This document shows, piece after piece, positions 54,695 through 64,000 of a stretch of DNA of 64,000 nucleotides (within the stretch, counting starts at the first letter, position 1; the number at the start of each line of letters is the position of its first letter). The stretch is from Anastrepha obliqua. Its lineage: Eukaryota > Arthropoda > Insecta > Diptera > Tephritidae. The notes beneath the pieces are model-generated. The model was not told the DNA's origin. It saw only the letters and a list, made by a program, of their open reading frames with translations, and did not search any database. The position numbers and the translations under genes were made by a program. The DNA lies in assembly GCF_027943255.1 (NCBI RefSeq), contig NC_072892.1, forward strand, positions 167,526,792-167,590,791, in the 5' to 3' direction.

Positions 54695-55740
54695 TTCATT
54701 TAGTTAATCCCATAACTTCCAGGCTCCGCCCAAGTATCCTCTGGATGGCTTCCGAACACCTGTTTAGTGAATCTAGGCAAGGCGCAAAATAGATATTTCA
54801 GGTCGCATTGCTAATTCACGAAGCTATTCCTGTCAAAAATTTTTTGTGTGGCTTAGACAAAAAATTTGAGTAAATTGAAGATTTCTTCAACTTAAGCTGT
54901 GCTTCAATAATACATTTTAATATGTACATATGTACGTATGTAGGTATGTATATATACATATATTATATAAATAGCACAAGAAAACTCGTTTGAAAAAAAA
55001 ATATACTAAACGAGTGCAAAGCTAAAAAAACTAATCGAAAACTCTTCTGTGAAGCACTTCAAATGTGACGCTGCTGGGCTGAGGCAAATCTTCTGGACTG
55101 CCTTGGATGACAAACTGACAAACTGTGCACTTCAAATGGTCAACAATTTACTAAAGTGTACACTTGAATTCGAGTGTTAACGTGCTGTATGTATTAGTGC
55201 ATAAGTAACGGGTGTTCCAAAAGGGGCATAGGAATTTTATACTTAAATAAAAATGCGGCCCTACGAGCTAGTGCAACTGTATTGCCTTGGCAAAGACAAG
55301 TCTGCGAATTTTTCAACAAAACCAAATGGATCTGAATGAAATCAAGTATGCTTCTGTTGCAGATATTCTAAAATTTGGCCAATACACGCCACTAGAGCCT
55401 TTGACTTTAGACGTACTTTTCAAACGACCCGTTTTCTAAAAACTTCTATTTTCATGCAAGAAGCGAGAAAAAAATGCATTGCAGCTGTAATATTTCTAAC
55501 TGTTCCTTATCAGAGGTAAGCAGTTTTACTAAGTCCAAAATACTCACCGAAAATGTGATGAGCCTTAAAGAATACAAAATACATTTCATCAACTTAGTGG
55601 AAATCGATTCGTTTGAAGTTGCTTTAGCTTGGAATATGTGAGGTTTTGAAGTGTAACCAATTAAAAAGGCCATAAATTTAGTTTGAAAAATTACTTCTAT
55701 TCAATTCATAGTAAAAAATGTGTAAAAATAATACAAAAAT
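54695..55740. other. No gene; possible mariner end
   Basis: acgtacttttcaaacgaccc at 55410 resembles the mariner terminal repeat at 7324, and cgggtgttccaaaagggg at 55209 resembles another transposon end. No transposase between them. A 73-codon minus ORF at 55452-55673 has no identifiable domain. Confidence 0.35.
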
Positions 55741-55744
55741 TAAT

Positions 55745-56490
55745 AATCACATTACTTCTGCTCGATATATCCTTTTGCCTTGACTATGTCCTTGAGACGA
55801 TCCAGAAACGAGTCGCAAGCTGCCCGAATGTGACTTGCAGGTTGTTTGGCCCACTCGCGGACAATGACTTCTTTCAGCGACTCGAGACTGGTCAATCTTT
55901 TAGTTCGGACTTTGCTCTCCAAAATGGTCCAAGAGAATAATCCATCGGATTCGACTCCGATGAATTTGAGAGTCATTCTGTGGACGTTATGAGGCTCGGA
56001 ACGTTGTTTTTTAGCCATTCTTGGTTCGCTCCAGCTTTGTGAGACGGTGCCGAGTCCTGTTGAAACGTCCATGGTCTGCCACCGAAATGTTTGTCTGCCC
56101 AAGGCTTCAAAGCAACCTCCTGAATACTTTCTCGATAATATTTTGCATTTACTTTGACGCCAGACTCTGTCAAAACTATTGGGGAGCGCCCATTTGCAGT
56201 TACAGCGACCCAAACTATTACCTGTGGCGTGTGCAGCCTCCTGGTGGCCAATCGATGGCTCAAATTCTCTTATGAACGGTCAGTGAAATAAACCCTATCG
56301 TTTTGGGAGTTTACGAATTGCTCAATGTGAAGAGTTTTCTCGTCAGAAAACGCAATGTTCGGAAGTTGACCACTTTCGGCCAAGCGAAGCAACTCCTTCG
56401 CTCTCTCAAGTCTGACTTGTTGCTGCTTTGCTGTGAGATCATGCGCCTTTTGGATCTTGTGAGGCTTGACTTAAAAAAAAAAAATTACGA
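55745..56490 (-). pseudogene. maT-like (DD37D-type) transposase, C-terminal two-thirds
   Basis: Minus strand from about 56400: NIAFSDEKTLHIEQFVNSQ (first catalytic Asp in FSDEK), RLATRRLHTPQVIVWVAVTA, KPWADKHFGGRPWTFQQDSA (second Asp, QQDSAPSH), then EWLKNNVP followed by a TGA where Trp is expected, and NPMDYSL, where an Asp falls about 37 residues after the second. A later frame (ORF 55752-56213) keeps ILESKVRTKRLTSLESLKEV and ends at the C-terminus. The usual SPD before NPMDY reads SSE. Frameshifts and the nonsense codon make it inactive. No terminal repeats identified. Confidence 0.8.
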
Positions 56491-56534
56491 AATCAGTTGG
56501 TTTCAAGCCCTTCACACTGTCCACATTATGGTGA

Positions 56535-56736
56535 GCTGTACTTGGCCTACACTCTCATAAGGTGAAATCAACTCAAGAAGTTTAGTCTTTTAATCACATC
56601 ATACGCCGAAGCTTCTTCAATTGGATTCTACTTAGAGATATTGGCCTACACCCTCACAAAATCAAATCAACATCAACTCAAGAAGTGAAGCCTCTTGATT
56701 ATTTGAGGCTCCAAAGCTTCACCAATTGGGCTCTAC
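56535..56736 (+). repeat. ~103 bp tandem duplication, diverged
   Basis: Two units (about 56535-56633 and 56638-56736) share ttggcctacac-ctcaca, atcaactcaagaagt and aagcttc-tcaattgg then ctctac. Roughly 75-80% alike by eye. Confidence 0.65.
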
Positions 56737-56739
56737 AAA

Positions 56740-57050
56740 AACTATTATTTGCCGTATCTCTAATGAAACCCCCTTTATATGGCTGATAAAGCATTTTTGG
56801 TAGCATTGAAGTTGAAGATTTTTTGCACACTTCTAACAAAGTAGACGTACGAACGAGCTCTAGAAAGCTATCTGGTACGTACTTGAGTGAATAGCTCGTA
56901 AAAGAAATAAGATTATGACTACAAATGGAATATGCAAATTATCGACTTATTGCAAAGTGAAGCTAAGCAAAAAATGTATTGTAGATCTATTGAAGAGTCA
57001 CTCAAACTTCAGAACTTTTTTGAGTAGCAGAAGCATAATTATTAATAAAA
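56740..57050. other. No feature recognised
   Basis: Ordinary AT-rich sequence. Confidence 0.35.
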
Positions 57051-57053
57051 TAA

Positions 57054-57300
57054 CAAATAATATTAAAAAAAAAATAAAAAAAAATTAATAAATTAAAAAA
57101 CAACAATAAAAAAATAAAAAAATAATAATAAAATAAAAAATAATAATAAAAAGAAATTAATAAAATAAAAAATAATAATAAAAAAAATTTATAAAATAAA
57201 AAATAATAATGAAAAAACTAAAAAAAATTAATAAAATAAAAAATAATAATAAAAAAGATTAAAAAAAATTAATAAAGTAAAATAAAAAAATTTAATAAAT
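57054..57300 (+). repeat. (AATAATAAA)n A-rich tract
   Basis: About 250 bp with a recurrent aaaataataataaaa pattern; nearly no G or C. A smaller relative of the 51-52 kb tract. Confidence 0.9.
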
Positions 57301-57839
57301 TTTATGAGACAAAAAAAGAATACTTGTACCCAAGCTTATTTAGAACAAAGTAGCAAAATCTTCTCTGCCGATCTTCAAAGCAGCATTCACATACACAGCT
57401 CGCACTACACACATACATACATACATATTTAGGCACTACGTATTTTATTAAGCCACACAAATTTAGTTTGCTTGCGCTTGCGTGCTTTAGTAAATTCCAA
57501 CGTGCCTCCATTCATTTTAGTAATGGCGCTGAAAATCGCTCCCAAAATGCTGCTGATTACTATCTGCGTGTTGAATCTGTGCTGATTATTTGTTTCCTTT
57601 TTCACCTTCACCACCTTCGCTGCTCTCCTGCATGTCCATATGCGGCCTTTACATTGAGATTGAGGGCTTTGTAATGGACGTTTTTTTGTGTGTGAAGAAC
57701 TCATCTACCGCCAACTCAATTTCTTATTATGCCGCGATTGCGTGTATGACCATGGGGCACGTTTTACGAGTAGTGCACTTAAATATGTACATGAAAAAGA
57801 GAAGAAAAAATGATGTTCTTGGCGAGTTGATGAAAAAAC

Positions 57840-59660
57840 GTTGAATTTTTGGTGGTAAGTGACTCTCGATGAATGCCATCTAGCGTATGTCTAAACAATG
57901 TGCGGTCAAATAGTAGTCGGTTAGTTTTGTCCTGGATTTCGTCGGAGCTGTTGAAAAGATGCCTCTTGACGTGCGTGGAAGGCGGCTCAGGTTCTAGAAT
58001 AGAAACCTTTTTGCTGAGCATTTTGTTATGTTCCTTTAACTGCCTTGACTGGGAGCATCTGTGCCTCATTATGTAGGAGTTGTAGGGTGACATCAGGAGG
58101 CATCCCGTGGCTGTCCTGATTGCAGTGTTTTGGCATATCTGGAGCTTGTCACTAGCTCCAGGCAACCAGACAGGCGCAATTTAGAACCGGCCTACCAATT
58201 ACTTTAAATGTCGCCAGCAACATTTCATTGTCTTTGCCCCAAGTACAGCCGACTAGCGAATTGAGGAACTTGTTGCGGTTTTGGGTTTTAGTAGCAATTG
58301 CGTTTGTGTGCGCAGAGATCGGAAGCAAACTATCAAAGGTAACTCCCAAAATATTTGGGTTGCTTACTGCCGGTATTGGTGGGTTGTCGACTTTAACCTT
58401 GAGCTGTAGTTTAACCTGTTTTGTCCAGGTGGTAAATACGATTTCCATGGAGTAAAGTTGTAGACTCCTCGCAGTACAAAATCGAGAGACTGTTAAGGTA
58501 ATCGTTTACTTTGGCGCACAGGCCAGCGATGTTATTGCCCGACGCCATTATCATACAGTCTTCGTAGGAGACCAGGAACACTCCCTCTGGTGGCAGGGAG
58601 AGCTTCGATATGTAGAAGTTGAAAAGCAAAGGTGATAGGACACCACCCTGTGGAACATCTTGCTGTATCCTCCTCTGTTAAGAGATTTGGTCATTACTGA
58701 TGAGTGCCGACCAGTCAAATAATTTTGGGACCACATCTTCAGCTCTGGCGGGAGTGTCGACTCTATAATGTCATCTAGTGCCGTGGAGTGGCTATATCAG
58801 TGGCTGTGTTGAAAGCCCTCTTCAGGTGTAGCGCTACTAGGACAGTCATCTCGCAGGGACGGTTTTGGTTAAGACCATGGTTGCTTTGGGTGTTTGTGGC
58901 GGTGAGTGCTGTGGTGATACATCAGAGCTTGCAAAGTCTTCACTACGGCTGTAAGGAGAGTTATGGGGCGATAAAATTCCCTTTAGTTGGTGGGTTTCCC
59001 TGGTTTCGGTAGTGGTGTCACTCTTCTTGCTTTCCACTTGTGAGGAGTTATGAGAGTGGCCAAAGACATATGGAAAACCCTTGTGAGGTACTCTACTCTC
59101 AATAGACCCAGACTTTTCAGCTTCAACATGTTAAGTCCGTTAGAGCCAGTGGCGTTGGTAGCTTTACCTTTGCTGATGGCCACCTGAACGTCATCGCTGG
59201 AGAAAGTAAGTGGTGAACTTTTGTTCGGTAATTTTCGCAGCCGTTTGGTGGCACGATACTTGGATCTCTCGACCGGAGGATGCAATATAAATTGCCGACT
59301 AAAATAACTCGCGCATCTCTTCGCGGCCGATGAAGTGCAACCGCTGAAGGTAATAGCCACCTTAACAATCTTCTTGCTTCGTCGGGTTAGACAGGGACTT
59401 ACGGTGCACCAGTGTTTACTCACGCCAGTGGGGAATTCGCTGGTCTTCAGACTTCAGATGCTCTTCCCATTTGCTCCGTTTATGTTGAGCGACCAGTTGT
59501 CGAATCTCCAAATTGGGATCCTTTATGTGGGGATCCCCGGGATTGGCCTGCGTAGGTGGTCACGCTCGTTTGCTAAAACGGCTGGTTCAGTTAGGAAATT
59601 GGGACGTTTGTCCCGGATCATTTCAGCACAAATGAGCCAGCCGCCGCAGCTGTGAGCACC
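57840..59660 (-). pseudogene. Jockey-type LINE, heavily decayed, lacking its 3' end
   Basis: Minus strand, 5' to 3': SPLTFSSDDVQVAISKGKAT and RVTPLPKPGKP (59423-58983, RT entry), QNYLTGRHSSVMTKSLNRGG (58736), FYISKLSLPPEGVFLVSYED (58629; the YADD box reads YEDC), NPNILGVTFDSLLPIS (58448) and LQICQNTAIRTATGCLLMSP (58165-57779). These are palm, thumb and C-terminal segments of a jockey-superfamily RT in at least five different frames. The cysteine-rich C-terminus and the (CAA)n tail seen at 29430 are missing: it stops at IHRESLT, near 57865, so the 3' end was deleted, which is unusual for a LINE. Confidence 0.8.
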
Positions 59661-59701
59661 GACTAGTCCTCTCCAGTGCATTGTACCTTTATTAAAGAGG
59701 G

Positions 59702-59807
59702 TTATTGTTGTTGTTGTAGCAGCAAAAACATTCCTCATACTTGACAGTCCTTGGCCGGATATAAATCCAGGTTGTTTCGGTAACGTAGAACCGACTGCCG
59801 TGGAAAC
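59702..59807 (-). repeat. SINE-B copy 4
   Basis: Minus strand gtttccacggcagtcggttc, then ggatttatatccggccaagg, then gctgctacaacaacaacaat. About 106 bp, short deletion before the tail. No clear target duplication. Confidence 0.8.
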
Positions 59808-59829
59808 GCTTATCGGTTAGGGTCGCTTA

Positions 59830-60600
59830 TTTCGGTTGCCCGTAAAATCGTGGCTCTTATCGACTTTTGTAGTTCATAGAAAACAATAATTTTTAATTTT
59901 AATAATTTTATTTTACTTTTAAGCATTCAAATATATACCTGAGGTTGTGATAATTACACAAAGAGTTTCCTCTTTGAGCATCTAAAAATAATTTCGAACA
60001 AATTTTTTTAAAAATTATTAAAAATCAAATGCTGACCATCACCTTTTGGTTTAGATTTTCCTAGTAAGTAAGTTTTCATACTTGCATTTTTTTTTTAAAT
60101 AATAATTGATAATTTTCAAAAGCACCGCTTTATAAAAATTTAAAACCGCTATGCCATGCCATTCATATGGATTTGTGCTGGCCATAGCAGTCCACTGCGC
60201 ACAGTTCACTTCGACTACACACAGGCAGCGGCATAGTTAGTAGTTAGTCGACTCAACTATCTAAAATAAATTGAAATTGAATGGAAAAACGGCACTCGTC
60301 AAAGTCATTAAAACTCATGAGAAACATTAATCAATCGAATTTACAACTGTTCAAAACGCCAAAAATAGCCAATTTTGCTCCTTTGAGGCTTATCGGCACG
60401 CAATGCCTACTCATATTACCAGTAGAGTAGAAGTAGCAGATTTCGACTAGAAGTATATGCATGTATGTATGTATGTATGTATGTACATCCGCCTAACCGT
60501 CTGTCAAACGCTGTGAGTTACACAAACCACTAAAACTATAAATTTTAATGACTTGACGCTTTTTTGGAAAACCCAAAATTTCCACTTTACAATTTTTAAT
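59830..60600. other. No gene; ATGT microsatellite at 60464-60484
   Basis: Sequence around 60180-60300 is less AT-rich and might belong to a host locus, but no coding sequence is supported. Confidence 0.4.
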
Positions 60601-60713
60601 TACATTTCGATTTCAAGTAAAAATGCACATGCGCTCAGACGCACACAACGGTAATGACGATACCACTCGGCAGGCTAATAAAATTTTTCTGGAATTTATA
60701 CTTCGACATTTAC

Positions 60714-60876
60714 CAAAAATGGTGCCATTCGTAATGACTTTGCACTCTTGAAATTGTTTGTATTCTACATTACCGTTCGGCTGACGGCTGTCATCCGTTA
60801 AAAATGCACGTTCACTTATTTTGCCGAACGATGGCATCAAATCGTTCGGCAATGATTCGTTGTGTTCGCTGATCAT
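60714..60876 (-). CDS. Candidate host coding exon (first exon?), unknown protein
   Basis: Minus ORF 60613-60876 starts MISEHNESLPNDLMPSFGK in the context atcaacaaaATG, a good fly initiation context. Codons look gene-like (GAA CAC AAC GAA, CGT CAG CCG AAC). About 54 codons in, after TNGTIF, the DNA reads G|GTAAATG, an acceptable splice donor at 60713-60712. This would make a 163 bp exon ending in phase 1. The composition is mixed hydrophilic (SERAFLTDDSRQPNGNVEYK) with no low complexity and no transposon motif. I do not recognise the protein. The alternative is a chance 87-codon ORF. Confidence 0.35.
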
Positions 60877-60879
60877 TTT

Positions 60880-61535
60880 GTTGATATCAATTTTGTAAAT
60901 GACTTTGTCTTTGGATTTGTTTTTGTTTTTATTATTTTACTGATTGTTTGTGTACTCCTAAATCCTTAAGTAGCAACGCATTGTCAGCATGAAATGCAGA
61001 CCAATAACCAAATACTGCACATCCCCCTCAATTTCAATGCCACATCCGCCAACAACATACAAAAACAAGAAAAAAACAGCAACCTAATTCTGTAAAATAG
61101 GGGAAACAGTCAAAAGTAAAAAATTTATGGCATGATGATGCGCGCACGCCAGCTATTCCTTGTCTCTCCGACATGCTGTTGACTCGGCTGAGTTCGTAGT
61201 CTAAGGTTCGACTATGCCGTTTATTTTTCTTTAGTGCTGCAATCGAAATTGTCGGAAGTGTTGCTCACAAATACACAAACACTCTCGTCTGTGATGCCTC
61301 AATACTCGGCTAGGCATTTTAGTTAATGTGTGTGTCTGTATATGACACACCCCCTCCTGATTGGTGCATATTTTCATTTTCCCTAAATTGGTATTTTCAA
61401 CAAATTTCCACTCCCCGGCGTTGACAAAATTCTTAAACATAAATTCTTCAAAATTTATACGACTGAATGTTACTAAATGTGAAGTTTCCTTCATCTCATA
61501 TATTTGTGTATATATATTTGTGTTGTACGTATGTA
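60880..61535. other. No confirmed gene
   Basis: The minus ORF 61231-61494 (MKETSHLVTFSRINFEEFMF onward, 87 codons) is not low-complexity and might be coding, but it has no motif or clear splice context. Confidence 0.35.
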
Positions 61536-61537
61536 TA

Positions 61538-62124
61538 GGGTGATCAATTAAGAGGAGTTTTTTTCATTTACGTTTTTTTTACAGATCGCGCGCTAGTTGT
61601 GGCAAACTGTCATCGTGGATTTGTTGAACAGCGTTTGGCATTTCATCATGGAAAGACTCACACCGCAACAACGTCTACAAATTGTTCAACTGTATTATGA
61701 AAATCAGCGTTTGAAGAAGATCCGCTGTTTTCGAGCAAAATTTTGTTCAGCGATGAGGCGCATTTCTGGCTCAATGGTTACGTCAATAAGCAAAATTGCC
61801 GTATTTGGGATGAAGAGCAACCAGAACAGGTTCAAGAGCTACCTTTACACCCAGAGAAAACAACGGCTGATAAACCAGCTACGATTGAAGCTCTGGAAGC
61901 CAACATTACGCGTGTTATTCACGAAATGCTCGAACGAGTGATTGAAAATTGGACCTTCAGAATGGACCACCTTAAGCATAGTTGCGGCCAACATTTGAAT
62001 GAAGTCATATTCAAAAAGTAAATGTCAAAGAATGTCCTTTCAAATGATAAATAAAGGTTTTGAACATAATTTACATTTTTGTTTTTTTTAACTATTGAAA
62101 AAAGCACCTCATGATTGATCACCC
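61538..62124 (+). mobile_element. 587 bp deleted mariner-type element
   Basis: TA-flanked inverted ends gggtgatcaattaagaggag (61538) and gggtgatcaatcatgaggtg (reverse, to 62124). Inside are three joined transposase pieces: MERLTPQQRLQIVQLYYENQ (from 61648), then, after a deletion at about 61715-61725 that shifts frame, SSKILFSDEAHFWLNGYVNK with the first catalytic Asp (FSDEAHF) and PEQVQELPLHPEKT, then, after a second deletion near 61865, the C-terminus ATIEALEANITRVIHEML. The second and third acids are gone. A short, end-preserving derivative likely mobilised in trans. Confidence 0.85.
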
Positions 62125-62129
62125 TATAT

Positions 62130-62985
62130 CTTCTGTGCAGCTATATTTTTGTTAGGGTTTTGATTTTGAAGAACTTCACGCTTACAAAGTGGCTGCAGGC
62201 AGCATTGCACGAAACAGCTCTCTGCATCCATTAGAAGCTGCAAAAGGCATTCATTGTAAGACACAGTGGGATGATGCATGAAAATAGATGTGAATTTAGG
62301 AGTTCGTAAAAATTCAAAACACTTTTGAAAAATTACACCAAATATGGGTTTTGCTAGGTAGCGAACAGTTTGAAGAATTATAAAAATAGTAATGCTTCTC
62401 TTAAAAATACTACTTACATTATGTTATCAACGTTCTGTTAACCCTGATTACAGCCATGTTAGAAATGCAAATATTTTACCAAGTGCTTTTAGGCTCAGCC
62501 AGAGTCGCTGTTATACAACAAATAGCGCGATTGTTAATAAGTGACAATAGTAATTGCTACAAGATTTTCATTTATTTTTGGCATAAATATATACATATTT
62601 TCTATAATAAAAAAGTAAATGCTCTCATTATTCACAGATACGAAACTTACAGTTGATGCTCATTACGGTATTAAGTAAGGAGTTAGGAGACAAATGGCAA
62701 TGATTTGCTGGTCTGTTCACATTAAGTTATTAACATTATGTTAAAAGTGATTACAGCCCTGTTACAAATGAGTCATATCTACACAATTAACAGAATGAGC
62801 ATTAATTAAGCTTTCTTTGGCAAAATTTTCTTGCAGAAAATTAACTTTACATTTATTTTTAACATAAACACGAATATATTTAATTAAAAAAAAAAAATGC
62901 CCAGAATTCTGACAATCAACCGCTGTTAGCAAATTTCATATGTAAACAAAAAATGGAAACATTTGATATTTCTAAAATTAATTTG
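62130..62985. other. No gene; faint ~305 bp repeat
   Basis: acattatgttatcaacgttc then tgattacagccatgtta (62418-62461) resembles acattaagttattaaca and tgattacagccctgtta (62722-62765). The duplication beyond these words is unclear. Confidence 0.35.
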
Positions 62986-62990
62986 AGCTG

Positions 62991-63118
62991 TTGTTGTTGT
63001 TGTAGCAGCATAAACATTTCCCATATATGCACGGGAAATACTGCTGGAGCGACAGTCGTCCTTGGCCGGATATAAATCCGGATCGTTTTCGTAACTTAGA
63101 ATCAACTGCCGTGGATAC
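62991..63118 (-). repeat. SINE-B copy 5
   Basis: Minus strand from gtatccacggcagttgattc through cggatttatatccggccaag to gctgctacaacaacaacaac. About 128 bp, near full length. Target duplication not clear. Confidence 0.85.
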
Positions 63119-63119
63119 T

Positions 63120-63384
63120 AACTAAGTAGAGCTATTTCTTTTTGACGGAAATATGCTGTAATAATTTAAATTCATGAAAAAGTTTGTACAAATCTTTAAG
63201 GTATTAGACAGCTATAAAAATTTCAAACAGTCAACTATTTTGCTTAGACGTTAAATTTGGTCAAAACTTTAAACGCGTAATTTCCCAATACTACACGCAT
63301 TTTTTAAGTCGGCATTCGGGAATTCGAACAAATCTTGATTGATTGACTTGAAATTTAAATTTGTTTGTATTGGTTTTATATATA
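63120..63384. other. No feature recognised
   Basis: AT-rich spacer. Confidence 0.3.
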
Positions 63385-63941
63385 TTATTTTTGCGTCAAG
63401 TCGTGTGGCACCCATACATCGAGCTTCTTTTTGAATCCAAGCTTCTTCAAATGGTTTATAATGGTTTGGTGACTCATGCCCAGCTCTTGGCCGATGCTAT
63501 GGCTGCTACTATGCCGGTCTCTTTCGATCAATTCAGCGATTTTATCGCAATTTTCGACGACAGGCCTTCCGGACCGTGGCGCATCTTCGATCACCTCTGC
63601 ACCAGAACGAAAACGTTGAAACCATCGTTGTGCGGTGGAAATGGAAACTGTATCGGGTCCATAAACTGCACAAATTTTATTGGCAGCATGAGATGCATTT
63701 TTGCCTTTATCGTAGTAGTACTGTAAAATATGCCGTATTTTCTCTTTATTTTGCTCCATGTTTGCGACGCTATAACTCACGAACGACTAAAAGCAAACAA
63801 CAATTAATCAAACACGTGTTAGCACGTGAAAAGAGCTTTCCAAAAAGCTCTAGCGTGAACCGATACGACGAATACAACTAGAACTACGCGCTTCCAAAGA
63901 CAAGCTTGCGGAAATACCGCAAGACTTTTTTGACATATACT
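63385..63941 (-). pseudogene. mariner 5' half: intact N-terminal transposase, then truncated
   Basis: Minus ORF 63780-63385 (131 codons): start at MSYSVANMEQ or, more typical, MEQNKEKIRHILQ (63759). The first HTH is KIRHILQYYYDKGKNASHAA, then CAVYGPDTVSISTAQRWFQR, linker GAEVIEDAPRSGRPVV, second HTH SIGQELGMSHQTIINHLKKL and the mariner signature VWVPHDLTQK, where it stops at TAA. The whole DDD catalytic domain is missing. An apparent 5' terminal repeat, tgtcaaaaaagtcttgcgg, lies at about 63920-63941 (reverse) after a 5' untranslated stretch. It would encode a DNA-binding fragment only. Confidence 0.85.
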
Positions 63942-63947
63942 ATATTT

Positions 63948-64000
63948 AACTAGCTGACTTCTGCCCTAGAGGCAATAAAAAAACAGATTTTTCATTTTAT
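63948..64000. repeat. Start of a second Helitron-like repeat, cut by the window edge
   Basis: aactagctgacttctgccct resembles the 5' boundary motif actagcatttcccagtgcg at 319. The remainder is outside the window. Confidence 0.3.

Noticed and set aside
55452..55673. 73-codon minus ORF as a receptor-like exon
   Set aside because: Hydrophobic but too short and without recognisable signature.
61231..61494. 87-codon minus ORF as a second host exon
   Set aside because: Composition is reasonable but no motif, weak start context and no clear splice donor; not enough to call.
1..64000. CRISPR arrays, bacterial operons, rRNA genes
   Set aside because: None present; regular repeats here are microsatellites or tandem duplications in eukaryotic DNA.

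Overview
The window reads as repeat-dense eukaryotic DNA from a higher dipteran, plausibly a tephritid-type fruit fly (inference). It is A+T-rich, has many CATA/ATGT and CA microsatellites, and carries a graveyard of insect transposons: mariner/Tc1-type, jockey-type, R1-type and RNase-H-bearing non-LTR elements, a gypsy-type element and a tRNA-derived SINE. There are no bacterial operons, no rRNA and no CRISPR array. Only one ORF (minus strand, about 60.7-60.9 kb) looks like a possible host exon, so the window is probably intergenic or a large intron.

Layout. 0-5 kb: a duplicated ~255 bp segment. One copy is split by a composite insertion (tRNA-SINE plus a Helitron-like repeat) bounded by a 10 bp target-site duplication; the other copy preserves the empty site. 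Next come a mariner remnant, a 680 bp fold-back element, a rosa/DD41D-like deleted mariner and a 118 bp MITE with perfect 20 bp ends. 5-20 kb: LINE tails, a mariner C-terminal scrap, a ~360 bp-period AT-rich satellite (13.0-14.6 kb), a 586 bp deleted mariner, microsatellites and a short tandem repeat. 20-34 kb: stacked LINE 3' ends in both orientations, many ending in (CCTAA)n-like tails that mimic telomere repeat, plus a Tc1 fragment and a SINE with a perfect 13 bp target duplication. 34-38 kb: less AT-rich, trinucleotide (CAA/GTT)-rich DNA. 38-45 kb: R1-like and RTE-like LINE remnants, a LINE with a nearly intact reverse transcriptase ORF (40.8-42.8 kb), and a decayed jockey lying head-to-head with it. 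45-50 kb: a complete but dead mariner with a SINE inside its ORF, and a gypsy fragment with a SINE inside it. 51-53 kb: a 1.1 kb A-rich, almost C-free tract and a satellite-like repeat. 53-64 kb: nested SINEs, a DD37D-type (maT-like) transposase remnant, a decayed jockey-type LINE, the candidate exon, a 587 bp deleted mariner, a mariner N-terminal half, and the edge of another Helitron-like repeat.

The window does not encode a visible pathway. Its biology is layered transposition, and several insertions can be ordered in time: SINE-B after mariner, SINE-B after SINE-A, SINE-A after gypsy, SINE-B after a LINE tail. Clade names are my reading of short motifs, not search results.
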